Shown: positions 43,226-54,382, numbered from the stretch's first letter. The stretch is 64,000 nt of DNA from Branchipolynoe longqiensis (GCA_030323885.1 CM059198.1:61964917-62028916); one strand, 5' to 3'. The notes: generated by a model not told the origin, from the sequence alone. Program-made: numbers and translations.

Positions 43226-43389
43226 TATACATATGTAATTCTTGTAAAAGCTGCCTAAAATACCCCAGCTTTAGAAGCACGTGACACTACCCCCACCCTA
43301 GTGAATAATTCATCGCGCTGTTCATAATGGTGGTCTAGCAGCAGGTGAGGTTGGGGTGGCGGTGTAGTAAGTTTGGAACACTACTCCAC

Positions 43390-44040
43390 AAAACCACTAT
43401 GGTAGTGTTTTCAACCTAGTTGAAGGTAGGTTCAAAAGGCTATTGTGGCCACCATCAAAACACTATCCTTAAGTTCAAAACACTACTCTAAATTAAGTTC
43501 AAAACACTACTCTAATATATTGTTGTTATATAATTGCTGCATAGACATTGTCATTTGTAGTAGGGTGAGGCAGTATGCAGAAGGTGGGGCAGTATGCAAT
43601 ATGGGGGCAGCATATATGACTATTATGTGCTTCAAACGCTGTAGCACCATCAATGTATACTAATATGTGGTGCAGTTGCCACAGCACCATCAGCATATAC
43701 TAATATGTGGTGCAGATACCGCAGTGCTATCAGTGTATACTCCTAACACATGCTAAAATTGCCACAGCACCATTACCGTATGTGGTGCAGATGCCGCAGC
43801 ACTATCAACGTATACTACTGGTATGTGCGTTCTGATAGGACCTTAACTGTTGCCAGGATGTAAAACTCCGAGCAACCAAACAAACTAGTATGTGCTTCAA
43901 ATGCCAGTACCTGTTGCAGCATTGCAGCCCCCACTGCCGTGTTATGATAGTGTTTTGAACTTGGGTAGTGTTTTGGACGTACATAGGGGTATTGTTTTGA
44001 ACATAACAGCAGTGTTTTCAACTTAAGTTTAAAACACTAC
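43390..44040. repeat. Region bounded by AAAACACTAC motifs, with a ~56 bp tandem repeat
   Basis: TTCAAAACACTACTCTAA is tandem at 43470-43515, and inverted AGTGTTTTGAAC motifs occur at 43950-44035. Between them TGTGGTGCAGnTGCCgCAGC and GTATACTAATATG units run at 43625-43815. A truncated SINE tail lies at 43829-43886 between CTGGTATGTGC and CTAGTATGTGC. Confidence 0.7.
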
Positions 44041-44335
44041 GAGTGGGTGTGGGGTTCTGAGGGTGTGAGGGTGTGGGTGTGAGCGTGGGGGTGGGGGGGT
44101 GGGGGTTTGAGGGTGTTGGAGTGGGGGTTTGAGGGTGTGGGGGTGTGAGGGTGTTGGGATTTGTGGTGTGGGGTGGGTAGTGGGAGTGTGGGGTATGGGG
44201 GTGTGGTGTGTGGGTGTGTGGGTGTATGGAGTGGGATGTAGGGGTGTGGAGGGTTGGGGTTGGGGGTGGGGGTGTCGGTGTGTTGGCGTGTGGGGGTGTG
44301 GTAATGTGGGGGTGTGCGGATGTGGGTGTTGGGGT
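44041..44335. repeat. G-rich (GTGTGGGGGTG) minisatellite
   Basis: Irregular GGGTGTGG and TTTGAGGGTGT units, G-rich on the plus strand. Confidence 0.88.
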
Positions 44336-44578
44336 ATTGCCCTAATCGTTGCGCAGAGAGAGGCTCTTCCAGTCTTCCGCTGTCGCCTCTCTGGCGATTG
44401 AAGCGTGGGAACTTTGAGTGATGTGGTATGAGCGATAATGTAGTGATATTGGCAGATGAAGGAGCACCTGAATGGGATGCGCTGACGTCTCGGTGAAGGG
44501 GATGCACTTTAGAGTAGATCGTGTGAGAATGCTATATATATGCTCTAATTTAAGTGTATGCGGGTGTTATATATATAT

Positions 44579-44806
44579 CATGAGTTCAGGCGCAAAAACC
44601 CTGCAAATGTCAATCCAAACATTGAGATAAACATCAGAATCAAACCTTCAAAGAGTTCTCTTTTTTGTGTATTCTTATATTTTTGTTCATTGCTCCATCA
44701 GAAAATATGTGGAATTAGTAAGAATTCAAATTAGCTTCAGGTACAATTCTTGTATTTAATTAATGCATTGGAATGGAGTTTACAGGGCTTTGAGCTTGAA
44801 CTTCTC
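44579..44806. mobile_element. GAGTTCAGGCGC MITE inserted in a TA microsatellite
   Basis: The left arm is ATGAGTTCAGGCGCAAAAAC and the right arm TTGAGCTTGAACTTCTCA. TATATATA runs sit directly on both sides. Confidence 0.8.
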
Positions 44807-44849
44807 ATATATATATATATGAGTCAGCCTAACGAAAATGGGCCAATTG

Positions 44850-45140
44850 GTGGTTTATTTAAGATGTCGGCATCGCAATTCTTAAAGTGTAGTGCATTCG
44901 TTTGTTTTTTTATTAAATTATCATAGAAACAAATAAGGTTGTTGTATTTTCTCTACCTTTACATTCAGGATAAATTGAAGGACTTTGCAACACCTCTGTC
45001 AATGCTAAACTATAAGTATGCCGATGGACATCGACGTCCAATGATCGACGCCGACAACTTTAATAGATGTCAGCATCGCAATTCTTAAAGTGCCGTGCAT
45101 TTCTTTGTTTTATATTAAATTATCCTAGGATTTCCACCAC
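44850..45140 (+). repeat. Two-unit direct repeat, ~204 bp spacing
   Basis: GCATCGCAATTCTTAAAGTG and TTGTTTTnTATTAAATTATC occur near 44868 and 45072. Confidence 0.78.
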
Positions 45141-45179
45141 CAACGTTTCCTCTGAGATCACTGTCAAAGCCTAATGTTG

Positions 45180-45264
45180 CAAGTAGCAGCTCAGTCCTGA
45201 TATGACCTTAGATGTTGCCAGGACGTAAACCTTCTAAAAACCACCCAACCAAGTAGCAGCTCAG
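45180..45264 (+). mobile_element. 55 bp 5'-truncated SINE with 15 bp TSD
   Basis: SINE tail TCCTGATATGACCTTAGATG...CCAGGACGTAAAC at 45195-45249 sits between CAAGTAGCAGCTCAG at 45180-45194 and 45250-45264. Confidence 0.88.
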
Positions 45265-45414
45265 GGTGCAGTGTACTCTGTGGAAAAGTTCTATATTAAA
45301 CTCCTCCCAGAAACAACCCCACCCTTACTCTCGCTCGAACACGCCAACTTTGGGGAGACTCTGTTATGAATCGATTCACTGACCTGAGGTTTACTCCGAC
45401 GAAACTGTCACCGG

Positions 45415-45478
45415 CAGTAGGGTTGGGGGAGGGGGGGGGGGCGTTAGCTAAGGGGTGGAGGGGGGGGGGGGGGGGGTA
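45415..45478. repeat. Poly-G tracts
   Basis: Runs of 10 or more G at about 45431-45442 and 45461-45476, on the plus strand. Confidence 0.9.
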
Positions 45479-45559
45479 GACGCTCTAGCCAGTCAGGAAC
45501 GCGTAAGAAACATTCCAGGCGGGAATATCGGGAGAGATCAAACACCTGCTGTCACGATT

Positions 45560-46065
45560 CCCTCAAAGCAGCTCCCCTCTCATACCCACCCTCCGGGCAG
45601 GCTTACAAATAATTCACCTACCAAGTCCACCATAAGGGCATACTTTCTCATACCCACCCTCCGGGAAGGCTTACCAACGATTCACGTCCCCATTAGGTCA
45701 GATTTTCACATAGCCACCCTCCGGGCAGGCTTACCAACGATTCACTTACCAAGTCCACCATTAGGGCAGACTTTCACATATCCACCCTCCGGGCAGGCTT
45801 ACCAACGATTCACTTACCAAGTCCACCATTAGGACAGACTTTCACATACCCACCCACCGGGCAGGCTTACCAACGATTCACTTACCAAGTCCATCATTAG
45901 GGCAGCCTTTCACATACCCACCCTCTGTGCAGGCTTACCAACGATTCACTTACCAATTCCACCATTAGGGCAGACTTTCACATATCCACCCTCCGGGGCG
46001 GCTTACCAACGATTCACTTTCCAAGTCCGCCTATTAGGGCAGACTTTCACATATGCACCTCTGAG
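45560..46065 (+). repeat. ~68 bp tandem repeat, about seven units
   Basis: CACATACCCACCCTCCGGGC, AGGCTTACCAACGATTCACT and TACCAAGTCCACCATTAGGG recur. One early unit is shortened. It produces an open frame that is not a gene. Confidence 0.92.
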
Positions 46066-46189
46066 GAAGTACTGAACAAAAGGTTGCCAGTTATACTTAT
46101 ACCTCTGCACAATTAAAGAACATCCACCAATGTTTGTTCACAAAAGTATGTCATATATATTTATATATATATATATCCCTATATGTACA

Positions 46190-46400
46190 AAGAGTTCAGG
46201 CACAAAATCCAGTCAGCGCCAATCCAACAATTGAGATAAATATTGGAATCGAACATTCAAAAAGTGTATATTTTTACATTCCTACTTGTTTGTTCATTAA
46301 CCCATAAACATGTCATCACAAAAGAAAGTGAAATTAGTGAGAATTACAATTATTTTCGGGTAAAAATCCATTATTTCAATTATATTTTAGACTTAATTAT
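46190..46400. mobile_element. GAGTTCAGGC MITE, right end decayed
   Basis: AAGAGTTCAGGCACAAAATC and ATTGAGATAAATATTGGAAT match the 32.8 kb copy. The right arm is unclear after 46400. It is preceded by TATATATATA. Confidence 0.7.
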
Positions 46401-46854
46401 CGACATGTCCGATACAAGGTCTGACTGGGGTATGTTAAAAAACACGTTATTTCCTCTCTCCCTCACGTCACATATGCACACATATATAAACATACAGGCA
46501 TCCTCATATGTATACATATTACACATATTGGGCATAATTATGTGTCTATTATTAATTCCTCAAAGGATAGCTGAGACAGCATATCTGATTTGAGACATTC
46601 TCCATGGTGGAGTGAAAAAGCGGTAACATTTGTTTAACTTAAAAATAAAATGTCACGCAACTAATATGAAATGTCAAAGCTCTTACTACTTAGTCCACCC
46701 ACGCCTGTTCACATGAAATATCACCACAAATACATTTTAAACTTGAATGGATCCATAATAGTATTACATAACATTGTGTATATTGCTATAATATGTCAAA
46801 TAGGCTAAGACCAAAATGGGCACTTTGTCAGAATTGTGATAGTTAAAGGATGTT
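46401..46854. other. No feature recognised
   Basis: AT-rich unique-looking DNA. Confidence 0.4.
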
Positions 46855-47172
46855 GTTTGTTGTTTGTTGTTGTTTTACGTCCTACCAACATCTAAGGTCA
46901 TATCAGGACGGGTACCGACTTGTCACTTGTGACTTTATAGTGCTGCCCCACTGGAAGACCAGGCCGCCAGCACCATGACCTGATATCCCACTCAGTCACA
47001 CTGAACCGACCAGTCCTTGTCCTGTCCTAATAATGCTGAGCGCCAGGCTAGGAAGCAACAAGTATCAATTTTTAAGTCATCGGTTTGACTCGACCCGGGT
47101 TCGAACCCACGACCACACGATCTACCATCACGGGAGACGGACGCTCTAACTCATTCGGCCATCCCGTCTGGT
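46855..47172 (-). mobile_element. SINE, head A, near full length
   Basis: Tail TTGTTGTTGTTTTACGTCC at the left, head CATTCGGCCATCCCGTCTGG at the right. A short deletion removes part of the GTGACAGTGCGCACTC region. Confidence 0.9.
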
Positions 47173-47224
47173 ATTTAAATGAGCAAGAATTATTATTTTA
47201 TATGTCTAAGATAAACTATACATA

Positions 47225-47422
47225 TACAGTAAAGTCTCTTTAACCGACCACCTCCACAGATCGACCACTCCCCTATATCAATCGCTTTATTTGGGTCCCA
47301 AATGATCACCCATACAATACCGTTGTAATGATAAGAGCAAACCTTCCTAAACCGACCACCTGTCTAAATGGACCATTTAAAGTCGGTCCCATGGTCGGTC
47401 GATTTAGAGAGGCTTTACTGTA
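47225..47422. mobile_element. 194 bp TA-flanked MITE (pogo/mariner-like), intact ends
   Basis: The element is 47227-47420 with TA on both sides. CAGTAAAGTCTCTTTAACCG and CGATTTAGAGAGGCTTTACTG are inverted repeats. A half copy (GGGAGATTTTACTGTA) lies at 47588-47668. Confidence 0.88.
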
Positions 47423-47828
47423 TAGCAACCTATATTTTTCTATATTTGTATGATGTAAATGAAAAATTACACATTTTTCCATATTTTGTACAGCATTTCA
47501 ATATATTGTTATATTCATATACAGAGTATATATATATAGAAATTGATATTTAGTTATATTTGTATGATGTAAATACTATATTATCGTTTGGGATTCAAAT
47601 GAAGCGATCGATATATAGCAGTGGTCAATCTGTGGAGGTGGTCGACTAGGGAGATTTTACTGTATAAGTATAGTTTATAATTTATATCTGAGACATGTAT
47701 GTTGGATAGAGTACCTATGAAGATATATGGATATATCATCCTTTTTGTTGCTATAATTGTGAGATCTAAATGACAAATTACATATTTTACAACATTAGCA
47801 ATTTATCACTTGTTTTCTCTTTTTTTTG

Positions 47829-48062
47829 GAACATTTGTTGTTTAAGCAGGGGAGATGAGTTAGTGCGTCCGTCTCGCGTGTTGGTAGATCGTGAGATCGT
47901 GGGTTCGAATCCCAGTTGAGTCAAACCAATGACTTACAAATTGATACTTGTCGCTTCCTAGCCAGACGCTTGGCATTAGTAGGATAGGGCAAGGAGCAGT
48001 GGAATGAGGAAGACCAGTCGCCTGCCACTGAAATTTCCCCTGCTTAAACAACTAATGTACTG
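47829..48062 (+). mobile_element. SINE-C preceded by an inverted piece of its own tail
   Basis: Head A from GATGAGTTAGTGCGTCCG, body, then the C tail GAGCAGTGGAATGAGGAAGA to about 48062. Positions 47829-47852 (TTGTTTAAGCAGGGGA) equal the reverse complement of the C-tail end and replace the first part of the head. Confidence 0.82.
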
Positions 48063-48257
48063 AGACCAACACAAATATATATTTACAAAAAAAAACTCCC
48101 TTTAAGTAGAATATAGCGAGGGTGCAAATTATCTGATTATCTGATGGGCAGTTGGTATAATTTAATGATGCGTGTTGTATGCAAAGCATGTGATATAAAG
48201 ATGTATATATAGTGCTTAAAGATTAACTTATACGTCCGTCCACATTTACTTTTGGTA
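48063..48257. other. Spacer, nothing recognised
   Basis: AT-rich. Confidence 0.3.
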
Positions 48258-48609
48258 AATCTATTTTGCTACCGGGCAGGGTGGCCTAATCGGTAGAGCG
48301 CGGGGCTCCCGTGCGGAAGGTCGGCCGTTCGGTTCCCGGTCGAGTCAAAGCAATGACTTTAAAATTGATACTTGCCGCTTCCTAGCCTGGCACTTGGCAT
48401 TAATAGGATAGGGCAAGGACTGGTTAGCTCAGTGTCAGGATATTGTGAGTGAGTGGGATATTGGGTCATGCTTCGAACGGCCTGGTTTCCCAGAGGGGCA
48501 GCATCATAAAATCACCATGAGTGCGCACTGTCACAAGTTGGTACTCATCCTGGTATGACCTTAGATATTGCCAGGATGTAAAACTTCAACAGCCAACCAA
48601 TCTATTTTG
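48258..48609 (+). mobile_element. SINE, head B, full length with 11 bp TSD
   Basis: The element is 48269-48598 between AATCTATTTTG at 48258-48268 and 48599-48609. Head GGTGGCCTAATCGGTAGAGC, B-box region CGTTCGGTTCCCGGTC, complete body. It is the best reference copy for form B. Confidence 0.94.
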
Positions 48610-48784
48610 TTTCTGGTTTATGACAGCGTTTTGTTGGTGAACCCAGCTGCTGGTTATAGACATGCGCAGAGGGCTGCGTCTATAAACACCCTAAACTGGC
48701 AGAAACTGGCACGCCGTGCCCTGCACCAGACATGTGTGTGATTCGATATGATCAAAGGCCGCCGTCGCATCACCGGGTTGAACC

Positions 48785-49240
48785 ACAGGAAAGTAGCACA
48801 CACACCCCCCCCCACCCCCAGTTTGCAGCGGCCACCCCCCCCCCCCGTCTCCCCTGACTCCCCCTCATCCCCCACCCCATACTCTATCCCCACACCCCCA
48901 TATCCCACTTACAATACCTAGTCAACCCTCACTCCCCCTCATCCCCCCCACCCCATACTCTGTCCCCACACCCCGCCCCTCCATACACTTACCTCATCCC
49001 GCTCGCCCCCTCCCTACCTCCGTCCCTGGAAAGCAGGACATGCACACGTCCCTTTCTCCCCTGCTCCACCCTTCCCCCATCCCACACAGCCATGACACCT
49101 GGCCCACCCTCACCCCGTCCGAAAGAACCACCCAGCACCCATGCCACCTATTCTCCCCCACCCTGCCCCACCCTGCACCACCCTGCCCGATCCTGGCCCA
49201 TCCTGCCCTATCCTGCCCGACCACACTTTTTTTTAAAATC
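48785..49240. repeat. C-rich low-complexity/minisatellite block, left part
   Basis: CACCCCATACTCT, CCCCTCATCCCCC and CACCCTGCCC words, C-rich on the plus strand. Similar sequence resumes at 50870. Confidence 0.85.
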
Positions 49241-49393
49241 AAGTATTTATTCATCGAATAATATCTCTTGTCAGCGCCAGAGCACTGGTCTTCCAGCCGT
49301 ACAGTACAAATCCTTAATACATAAATGATACTACCATCAGTTGTAATAGTGACTGCATGTAGATCATGTTTGTTACTAAAAGTATTATACATA

Positions 49394-50860
49394 TGTAGTG
49401 GTCTGCACTGACCTCTCAGGCAAGTAACCACATAGACAGGTAGGCGTGGGGAGTGTATTGATATCAGGGAGCCTAGGTGGTGTAATGGTTAGCACACTGG
49501 CCCGGAATGCAAAGAGATGTGGGTTCGAGTCCCGCTCTAGGCACAGTATTTCCCATTTTCATCACCCCCACGACACTGGTTGCCGTGATCAGGATCCTGT
49601 ACAAGCTTTGCACTGTATGGTTGTTGAACCTACCCTGTGTATGTATGTGTTAGTGCATTGCCTGTATGTATGTAATTGTAAGCATTACAAGACTTACAAT
49701 TCCAGGGGGACGAGTGTAGTGGTCTGCACTGACCTCTCAGGCAAGTAACCACATAGACAGGTAGGCGTGGGGAGTGTGTTGATATCAGGGAGCCTAGGTG
49801 GTGTAATGGTTAGCACACTGGCCCGGAATGCAAAGAGATGTGGGTTCGAGTCCCGCTCTAGGCGCAGTATTTCCCATTTTCATCACCCCCATGACACTGG
49901 TTGCCGTGATCAGGATCCTGTACAAGCTTTGCGCTGTATGGTTGTTGAACCTACCCTGTGTATGTATGTGTTAGTGCATTGCCTGTATGTATGTAATTGT
50001 AAGCATTACAAGACTTACAATTCCAGGGGGACGAGTGTAGTGGTCTGCACTGACCTCTCAGGCAAGTAACCACATAGACAGGTAGGCGTGGGGAGTGTGT
50101 TGATATCAGGGAGCCTAGGTGGTGTAATGGTTAGCACACTGGCCCGGAATGCAAAGAGATGTGGGTTCGAGTCCCGCTCTAGGCGCAGTATTTCCCATTT
50201 TCATCACCCCCATGACACTGGTTGCCGTGATCAGGATCCTGTACAAGCTTTGCGCTGTATGGTTGTTGAACCTACCCTGTGTATGTATGTGTTAGTGCAT
50301 TGCCTGTATGTATGTAATTGTAAGCATTACAAGACTTACAATTCCAGGGGGACGAGTGTAGTGGTCTGCACTGACCTCTCAGGCCAGTAACCACATAGAC
50401 AGGTAGGCGTGGGGAGTGTGTAGATATCAGGGAGCCTAGGTGGTGTAATGGTTAGCACACTGGCCCGGAATGCAAAGAGATGTGGGTTCGAGTCCCGCTC
50501 TAGGCACAGTATTTCCCATTTTCATCACCCCCATGACACTGGTTGCCGTGATCAGGACCCTGTACAAGCTTTGCGCTGTATGGTTGTTGAACCTACCCTG
50601 TGTATGTATGTGTTAGTGCATTGCCTGTATGTATGTAATTGTAAGCATTACAAGACTTACAATTCCAGGGGGACGAGTGTAGTGGTCTGCACTGACCTCT
50701 CAGGCAAGTAACCACATAGACAGGTAGGCGTGGGGAGTGTGTTGATATCAGGGAGCCTAGGTGGTGTAATGGTTAGCACACTGGCCCGGAATGCAAAGAG
50801 ATGTGGGTTCGAGTCCCGCTCTAGGCACAATATTTCCCATTTTCATCACCCCCATGACAC
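49394..50860 (+). repeat. 321 bp tandem array, 4.6 near-identical units, each with a tRNA-like module
   Basis: GCCTAGGTGGTGTAATGGTT starts at 49471, 49792, 50113, 50434 and 50755, exactly 321 bp apart. Units differ by only a few substitutions. Each unit contains a tRNA-like module, then CATCACCCCC, CAGGATCCTGTACAAGC and a TGTATGTATGTGTTAG stretch, and closes with CTTACAATTCCAGGGGGACG. Repeating 100-codon ORFs are by-products. Old monomers lie at 18110-18690. Confidence 0.96.
49471..49543 (+). other. tRNA-like module of the 321 bp unit (first of five)
   Basis: GCCTAGG pairs with the distal TCTAGGC as an acceptor stem (one G-U). GTGT/GCAC form a D stem. GTGGG TTCGAGT CCCGC forms the T arm with a perfect B box. 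The anticodon stem pairs at only about three of five positions and the base before the anticodon is C instead of T, so a working tRNA is unlikely. The A box and B box could still support RNA polymerase III transcription. Equivalent modules start at 49792, 50113, 50434 and 50755. Confidence 0.7.
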
Positions 50861-51240
50861 ATTCATAGCCAGTCCTGCCCGACCCCTTCACCCTGCCCTC
50901 AACCCCCCTCATCCCCCTCACCCCGCTCTCACCCACGTCACCCCGCTCTCACCCCTCTCATCCCGCTCCCAGCCCCCTCACCCCCCCCCACCGGTTCACC
51001 CCCCCTGACCCTGCTCTCAGCCCGCCCTCAGCCCCCTCCTCCCCACCTTCCTCCGCCCTCTCCGCCCTCTCCGCCCTCACCCCCCTCACCCCCCTCACCT
51101 GCCCTCACTCTTCCCACCCCCGTCACCCCGCCCTCACTCCCCTGGCCCCCCTCACCTCCTCACCCCCTCATCCCACCCCCACCCGCATTAAACGCCTCCC
51201 ACACCTGTCACCCCCCCCCCCCCCTGCTCCACCCAGTGCA
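50861..51240. repeat. C-rich block, right part
   Basis: CACCCCGCTCTCACCC and CCGCCCTC words resemble 48785-49240, with poly-C at 51213-51226. Confidence 0.85.
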
Positions 51241-51360
51241 TATGCCTGGTCTTCAGCAACTTCTGCAATAGGCAAATGCCTGCCTTTGTTCAGATGACAT
51301 TTCCAAGTACAAATTGTCTTTGTGTTTGATTTCACTGTTCATGCAATGACCTCCTATATC

Positions 51361-51692
51361 ACCGGACGCGTTTTCCGAAACGGTCGAGCGAATGCTTCCC
51401 GTGCGGAAGGTCGGGAGTTCGATTACCAGTCGAATCAAACCAATGCCTTACACAATTAAGACCTGTCACAGTCGAGCCAGGTGCTCGGCATTATTAGGAT
51501 ATACAGCAAGGACTGGTTGCCTCAGTGTCAGGATAATATCACTGAGGGGGATATCAGGCCATGGCGCTGATGGTCAATTCTTCCAGTGGGGCATAATTAT
51601 AAAAGTCACCATGAGTGTGCACTGTCATAAGTCAGTACCCATTCCGATATGACCTTAGACGTTGCCAGGATGTAACACTCCAACAACCAACT
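51361..51692 (+). mobile_element. SINE, head B, near full length
   Basis: CCGGACGCG, then GCTTCCCGTGCGGAAGGTCG, body, ending GACGTTGCCAGGATGTAACA. Confidence 0.86.
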
Positions 51693-51952
51693 AACCTTGG
51701 GATGCTCAGTCTGAGATGCCTCCTGATTGGCTGCCATGTTTCTCACCATTTTCGGCCCATCACCCCTGCCATGGCGGACAGTGCATCATTCTCTGTCTCA
51801 CTAGATATCCCTCTGAACTGGCCACCATCCCGCCCGCCTGTGATCGTTGACCCTTATAGGGCTTCTTAGCATGGGATCTCTACTTGACGAAAATATATTA
51901 TTTAGCTGCAGTCATGTTTACCTTGACATTCGCTACACTGAATCAAGAGACG
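51693..51952. other. Spacer, nothing recognised
   Basis: Short unconvincing ORFs. Confidence 0.35.
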
Positions 51953-52333
51953 ACAGCAAGATTGGTTGGTCGGTTGGTTGTTGGAGTTTTATGTCCGCAC
52001 ATCATCTAAGGTGATATCAGGATGGATACCAACTTGTGACAGTTCACGCAAATGGAGACGTTGTAGTTCTGCCCAACTGGGAGACCAAGCTGCCAGCACC
52101 ATGCCCCGATATCTCACTCAAGTCACATTATCCTGCCACTGTGCTAACCGGTCCTTGCCCATTCCTAATAATGCTGAAAGCCTGGCTAGGAAACGACAAG
52201 CTAAAAGGCTTAATTCATTGGTTTGACTCAACCAGGGTTCGAACCAGTGGGTTCGAATCCCACGATCTACCAAAGCAGGAGACGGAAGAACAACTCATTC
52301 GGCCATCCCATCTGGTCAACACAACAGCAAGAT
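51953..52333 (-). mobile_element. SINE, head A, with 10 bp TSD
   Basis: The element is 51963-52323. ACAGCAAGAT occurs at 51953-51962 and 52324-52333. Confidence 0.9.
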
Positions 52334-52929
52334 AAATAAGCTGAAGAGCAAAATAGACGGCTACATGTTATCAATATGAATATAGCATGGTAGACATACT
52401 CCAAAATGGTTGGCCTCTCAACGAGGACATTACAATGCCAATGCTATATATGAATATATCATGTTTGCTACAGAACCTATATATTATATCTGTATAACAT
52501 CCAGTCAGGTATGTTTGTGCCAGAAACTCTGTATGCGGTTCATACTATATTGGAGAATATATCATGAACAGCAATTCAGAGAGATCAAATGCGATCAGGT
52601 GTGCTAGACTTTGCGGTATATGTACCACAGCGGTGTGGGAATACTACCAAAGTAGAGTGGCAGCGCTTTTTCTATCTTTGCTTTTCTTTTGCATATGAAT
52701 TATAGCATGGCATATAAATACATCCGGTCAGGCAGACATAATCCCAAATGGCTGTCCTCTTAACAATGATGTAATGCTACATAATTCTATCATGTTTGAT
52801 AGAGAATATAGCTATATTATATCCGTATAACGTCCACTGGGGCTGTTTGTGCCAAACACTATGTATGTGATTCATTCCATATTGGAGAACATGTCATGAT
52901 CTGGAGTTCAGAGAGACCGAATGCGATCA

Positions 52930-53455
52930 GGTTGTAAAGTCTAATGCTCGAATCTGTGGCTATCTAGACAGACAAAGAGAAAGGAAGAGCATAAAGTGTA
53001 AAGAAGAAGAGAGAATCCAGCCCTCTGGGGCCATATGCATGGAGCAGTGTTAGCACGTGTGGTGTTATCCATGCATACCAACGTGTCTGCGCTAAACCAG
53101 AAATCCCGCGCTAAACGCGTTTTGCCTCCTAACACTGCTCCATGCATATGGCCCCTGGTTTATTATTTATATGAGTACATGGGTTCATTGTAGAGTATCA
53201 CCCCACCCCTCTCTCCCAATGGGAATCAAGCATTCCTGGCCCTACCAATAGGGATCCAGCATTCCTGGGCCCCATGGATACTAGTGGTCTGCCCACCACC
53301 ACAAGCTGTATGCGCCCATGGCCACCACCAACCTTGACCTTTTGAGTGTAGTGATCCCTATCCCAGCAGAGGGGGTAGGCCTTGGGTGCGCTCAAACCCA
53401 GACCTGCCAGCACCACTATGTCTAGTTACATCCCACTCAGGCACCACCAACCCAT
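52930..53455 (+). repeat. Dispersed repeat, filled-site paralogue of 39440-39835
   Basis: It aligns to the 39.4 kb copy on both sides of the 127 bp element at 53027-53155. Confidence 0.85.
53027..53155. mobile_element. 127-129 bp MITE with perfect 27 bp inverted repeats
   Basis: The left arm GGGGCCATATGCATGGAGCA+GTGTTAG (53027-53053) and right arm 53129-53155 are exact reverse complements. The 75 bp centre has CGCGCTAAACGCGT. The empty paralogue at 39531 reads CCCTCTGGTTT; here CCCTCT and CTGGTTT border the element, so the duplication is at most about 2 bp (CT). Confidence 0.9.
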
Positions 53456-53935
53456 ACACATATATATATATACATACATGCGCCTGGTCATGTACACTGA
53501 TCAGTAATAGAACATTTGCATTCCCCCCTATGCCAAATATCGGAATATTTTACAAGGTGTTCCCGACATTGCGATAAATGTAACGCAACGGTGTGGGCAT
53601 ACTGCCAAAGTAGAGTGCCAGTGTTTTTTCTGTTTTTGTTTTCCTTTCATGTATGAGTTACTGCATGGCATATAAATACATCTGGTCAGGCAGTCATAAT
53701 CCAAAATGGCTGTCCTCTTAACGATGACATAATACAGTGCCAATGCTACATACTTATATCATGTTTGATAGAGAACCTATATATTTTATCCGTATGACGT
53801 CCACTGGGGCTATAGGTGTCATGGACGTTGTGCAAACAGTAACGCAGCGGTGTGGGCATACTACCAGACTAGGGTTCCAGCGCTTTTTCTTTGGTGCATG
53901 GGTAGCCGTTTTTCCAGCACTGGATACTTCCCTCT

Positions 53936-54323
53936 TAAAACTAACATGTAACTACTGATATATATATATATGTATATGCATGCACATATACATAGCTATA
54001 TATATATATACTATATAATTTATGATGTGGATATAAATAACGGCAGCCCCTTAATGTTTCTCGCTAACCACTTTAACTGACCAGATGTGTGTGTGGTGTG
54101 AGGGGATGGGGAGCCAGCCCACCAATTACCCCGACAGCTAGGGGGGGCACCAACAATGCACCAACGAGGAATAGATATATGTTGTATATGTTCCCCTTGC
54201 ATTTATACTTGTATAATGCGTTATACATCACATAACACACAAACGAAATGACAAAAATACATCTAACCGACAATATATGGAATCATTCTTGGTTGATTCA
54301 ATGTATGGTAATTTCTGGTTCAG

Positions 54324-54329
<6 letters not shown>
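53936..54329. other. No gene; AT dinucleotide stretches
   Basis: TATATATATA around 53955-54015. Nothing else was recognised. Confidence 0.4.
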
Positions 54330-54376
<47 letters not shown>

Positions 54377-54382
54377 TATATG
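54326..54382. repeat. (TA)n microsatellite
   Basis: About 45 bp of uninterrupted TA followed by CATATATATATG. Confidence 0.95.

Larger units (their letters stand above)
52334..53935 (+). repeat. ~310 bp tandem repeat, three units, interrupted by another repeat
   Basis: AGCGGTGTGGGnATACTnCC, TAGAGTGnCAGnGCTTTTTC, GCATGGCATATAAATACATC and ATCATGTTTGATAGAGAA recur in units at 52334-52627, 52628-52930 and 53580-53880, with the start of a fourth. The 52930-53570 repeat separates units 2 and 3. Confidence 0.82.

Noticed and set aside
49471..50827. Cluster of five functional tRNA genes
   Set aside because: The anticodon stem pairs poorly and the base before the anticodon is C. Better described as tRNA-derived.
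49446..51008. Five repeated ~100-codon ORFs, possible tandem gene family
   Set aside because: They begin inside the 321 bp satellite unit and read through the tRNA-like module. The repetition is of the satellite.
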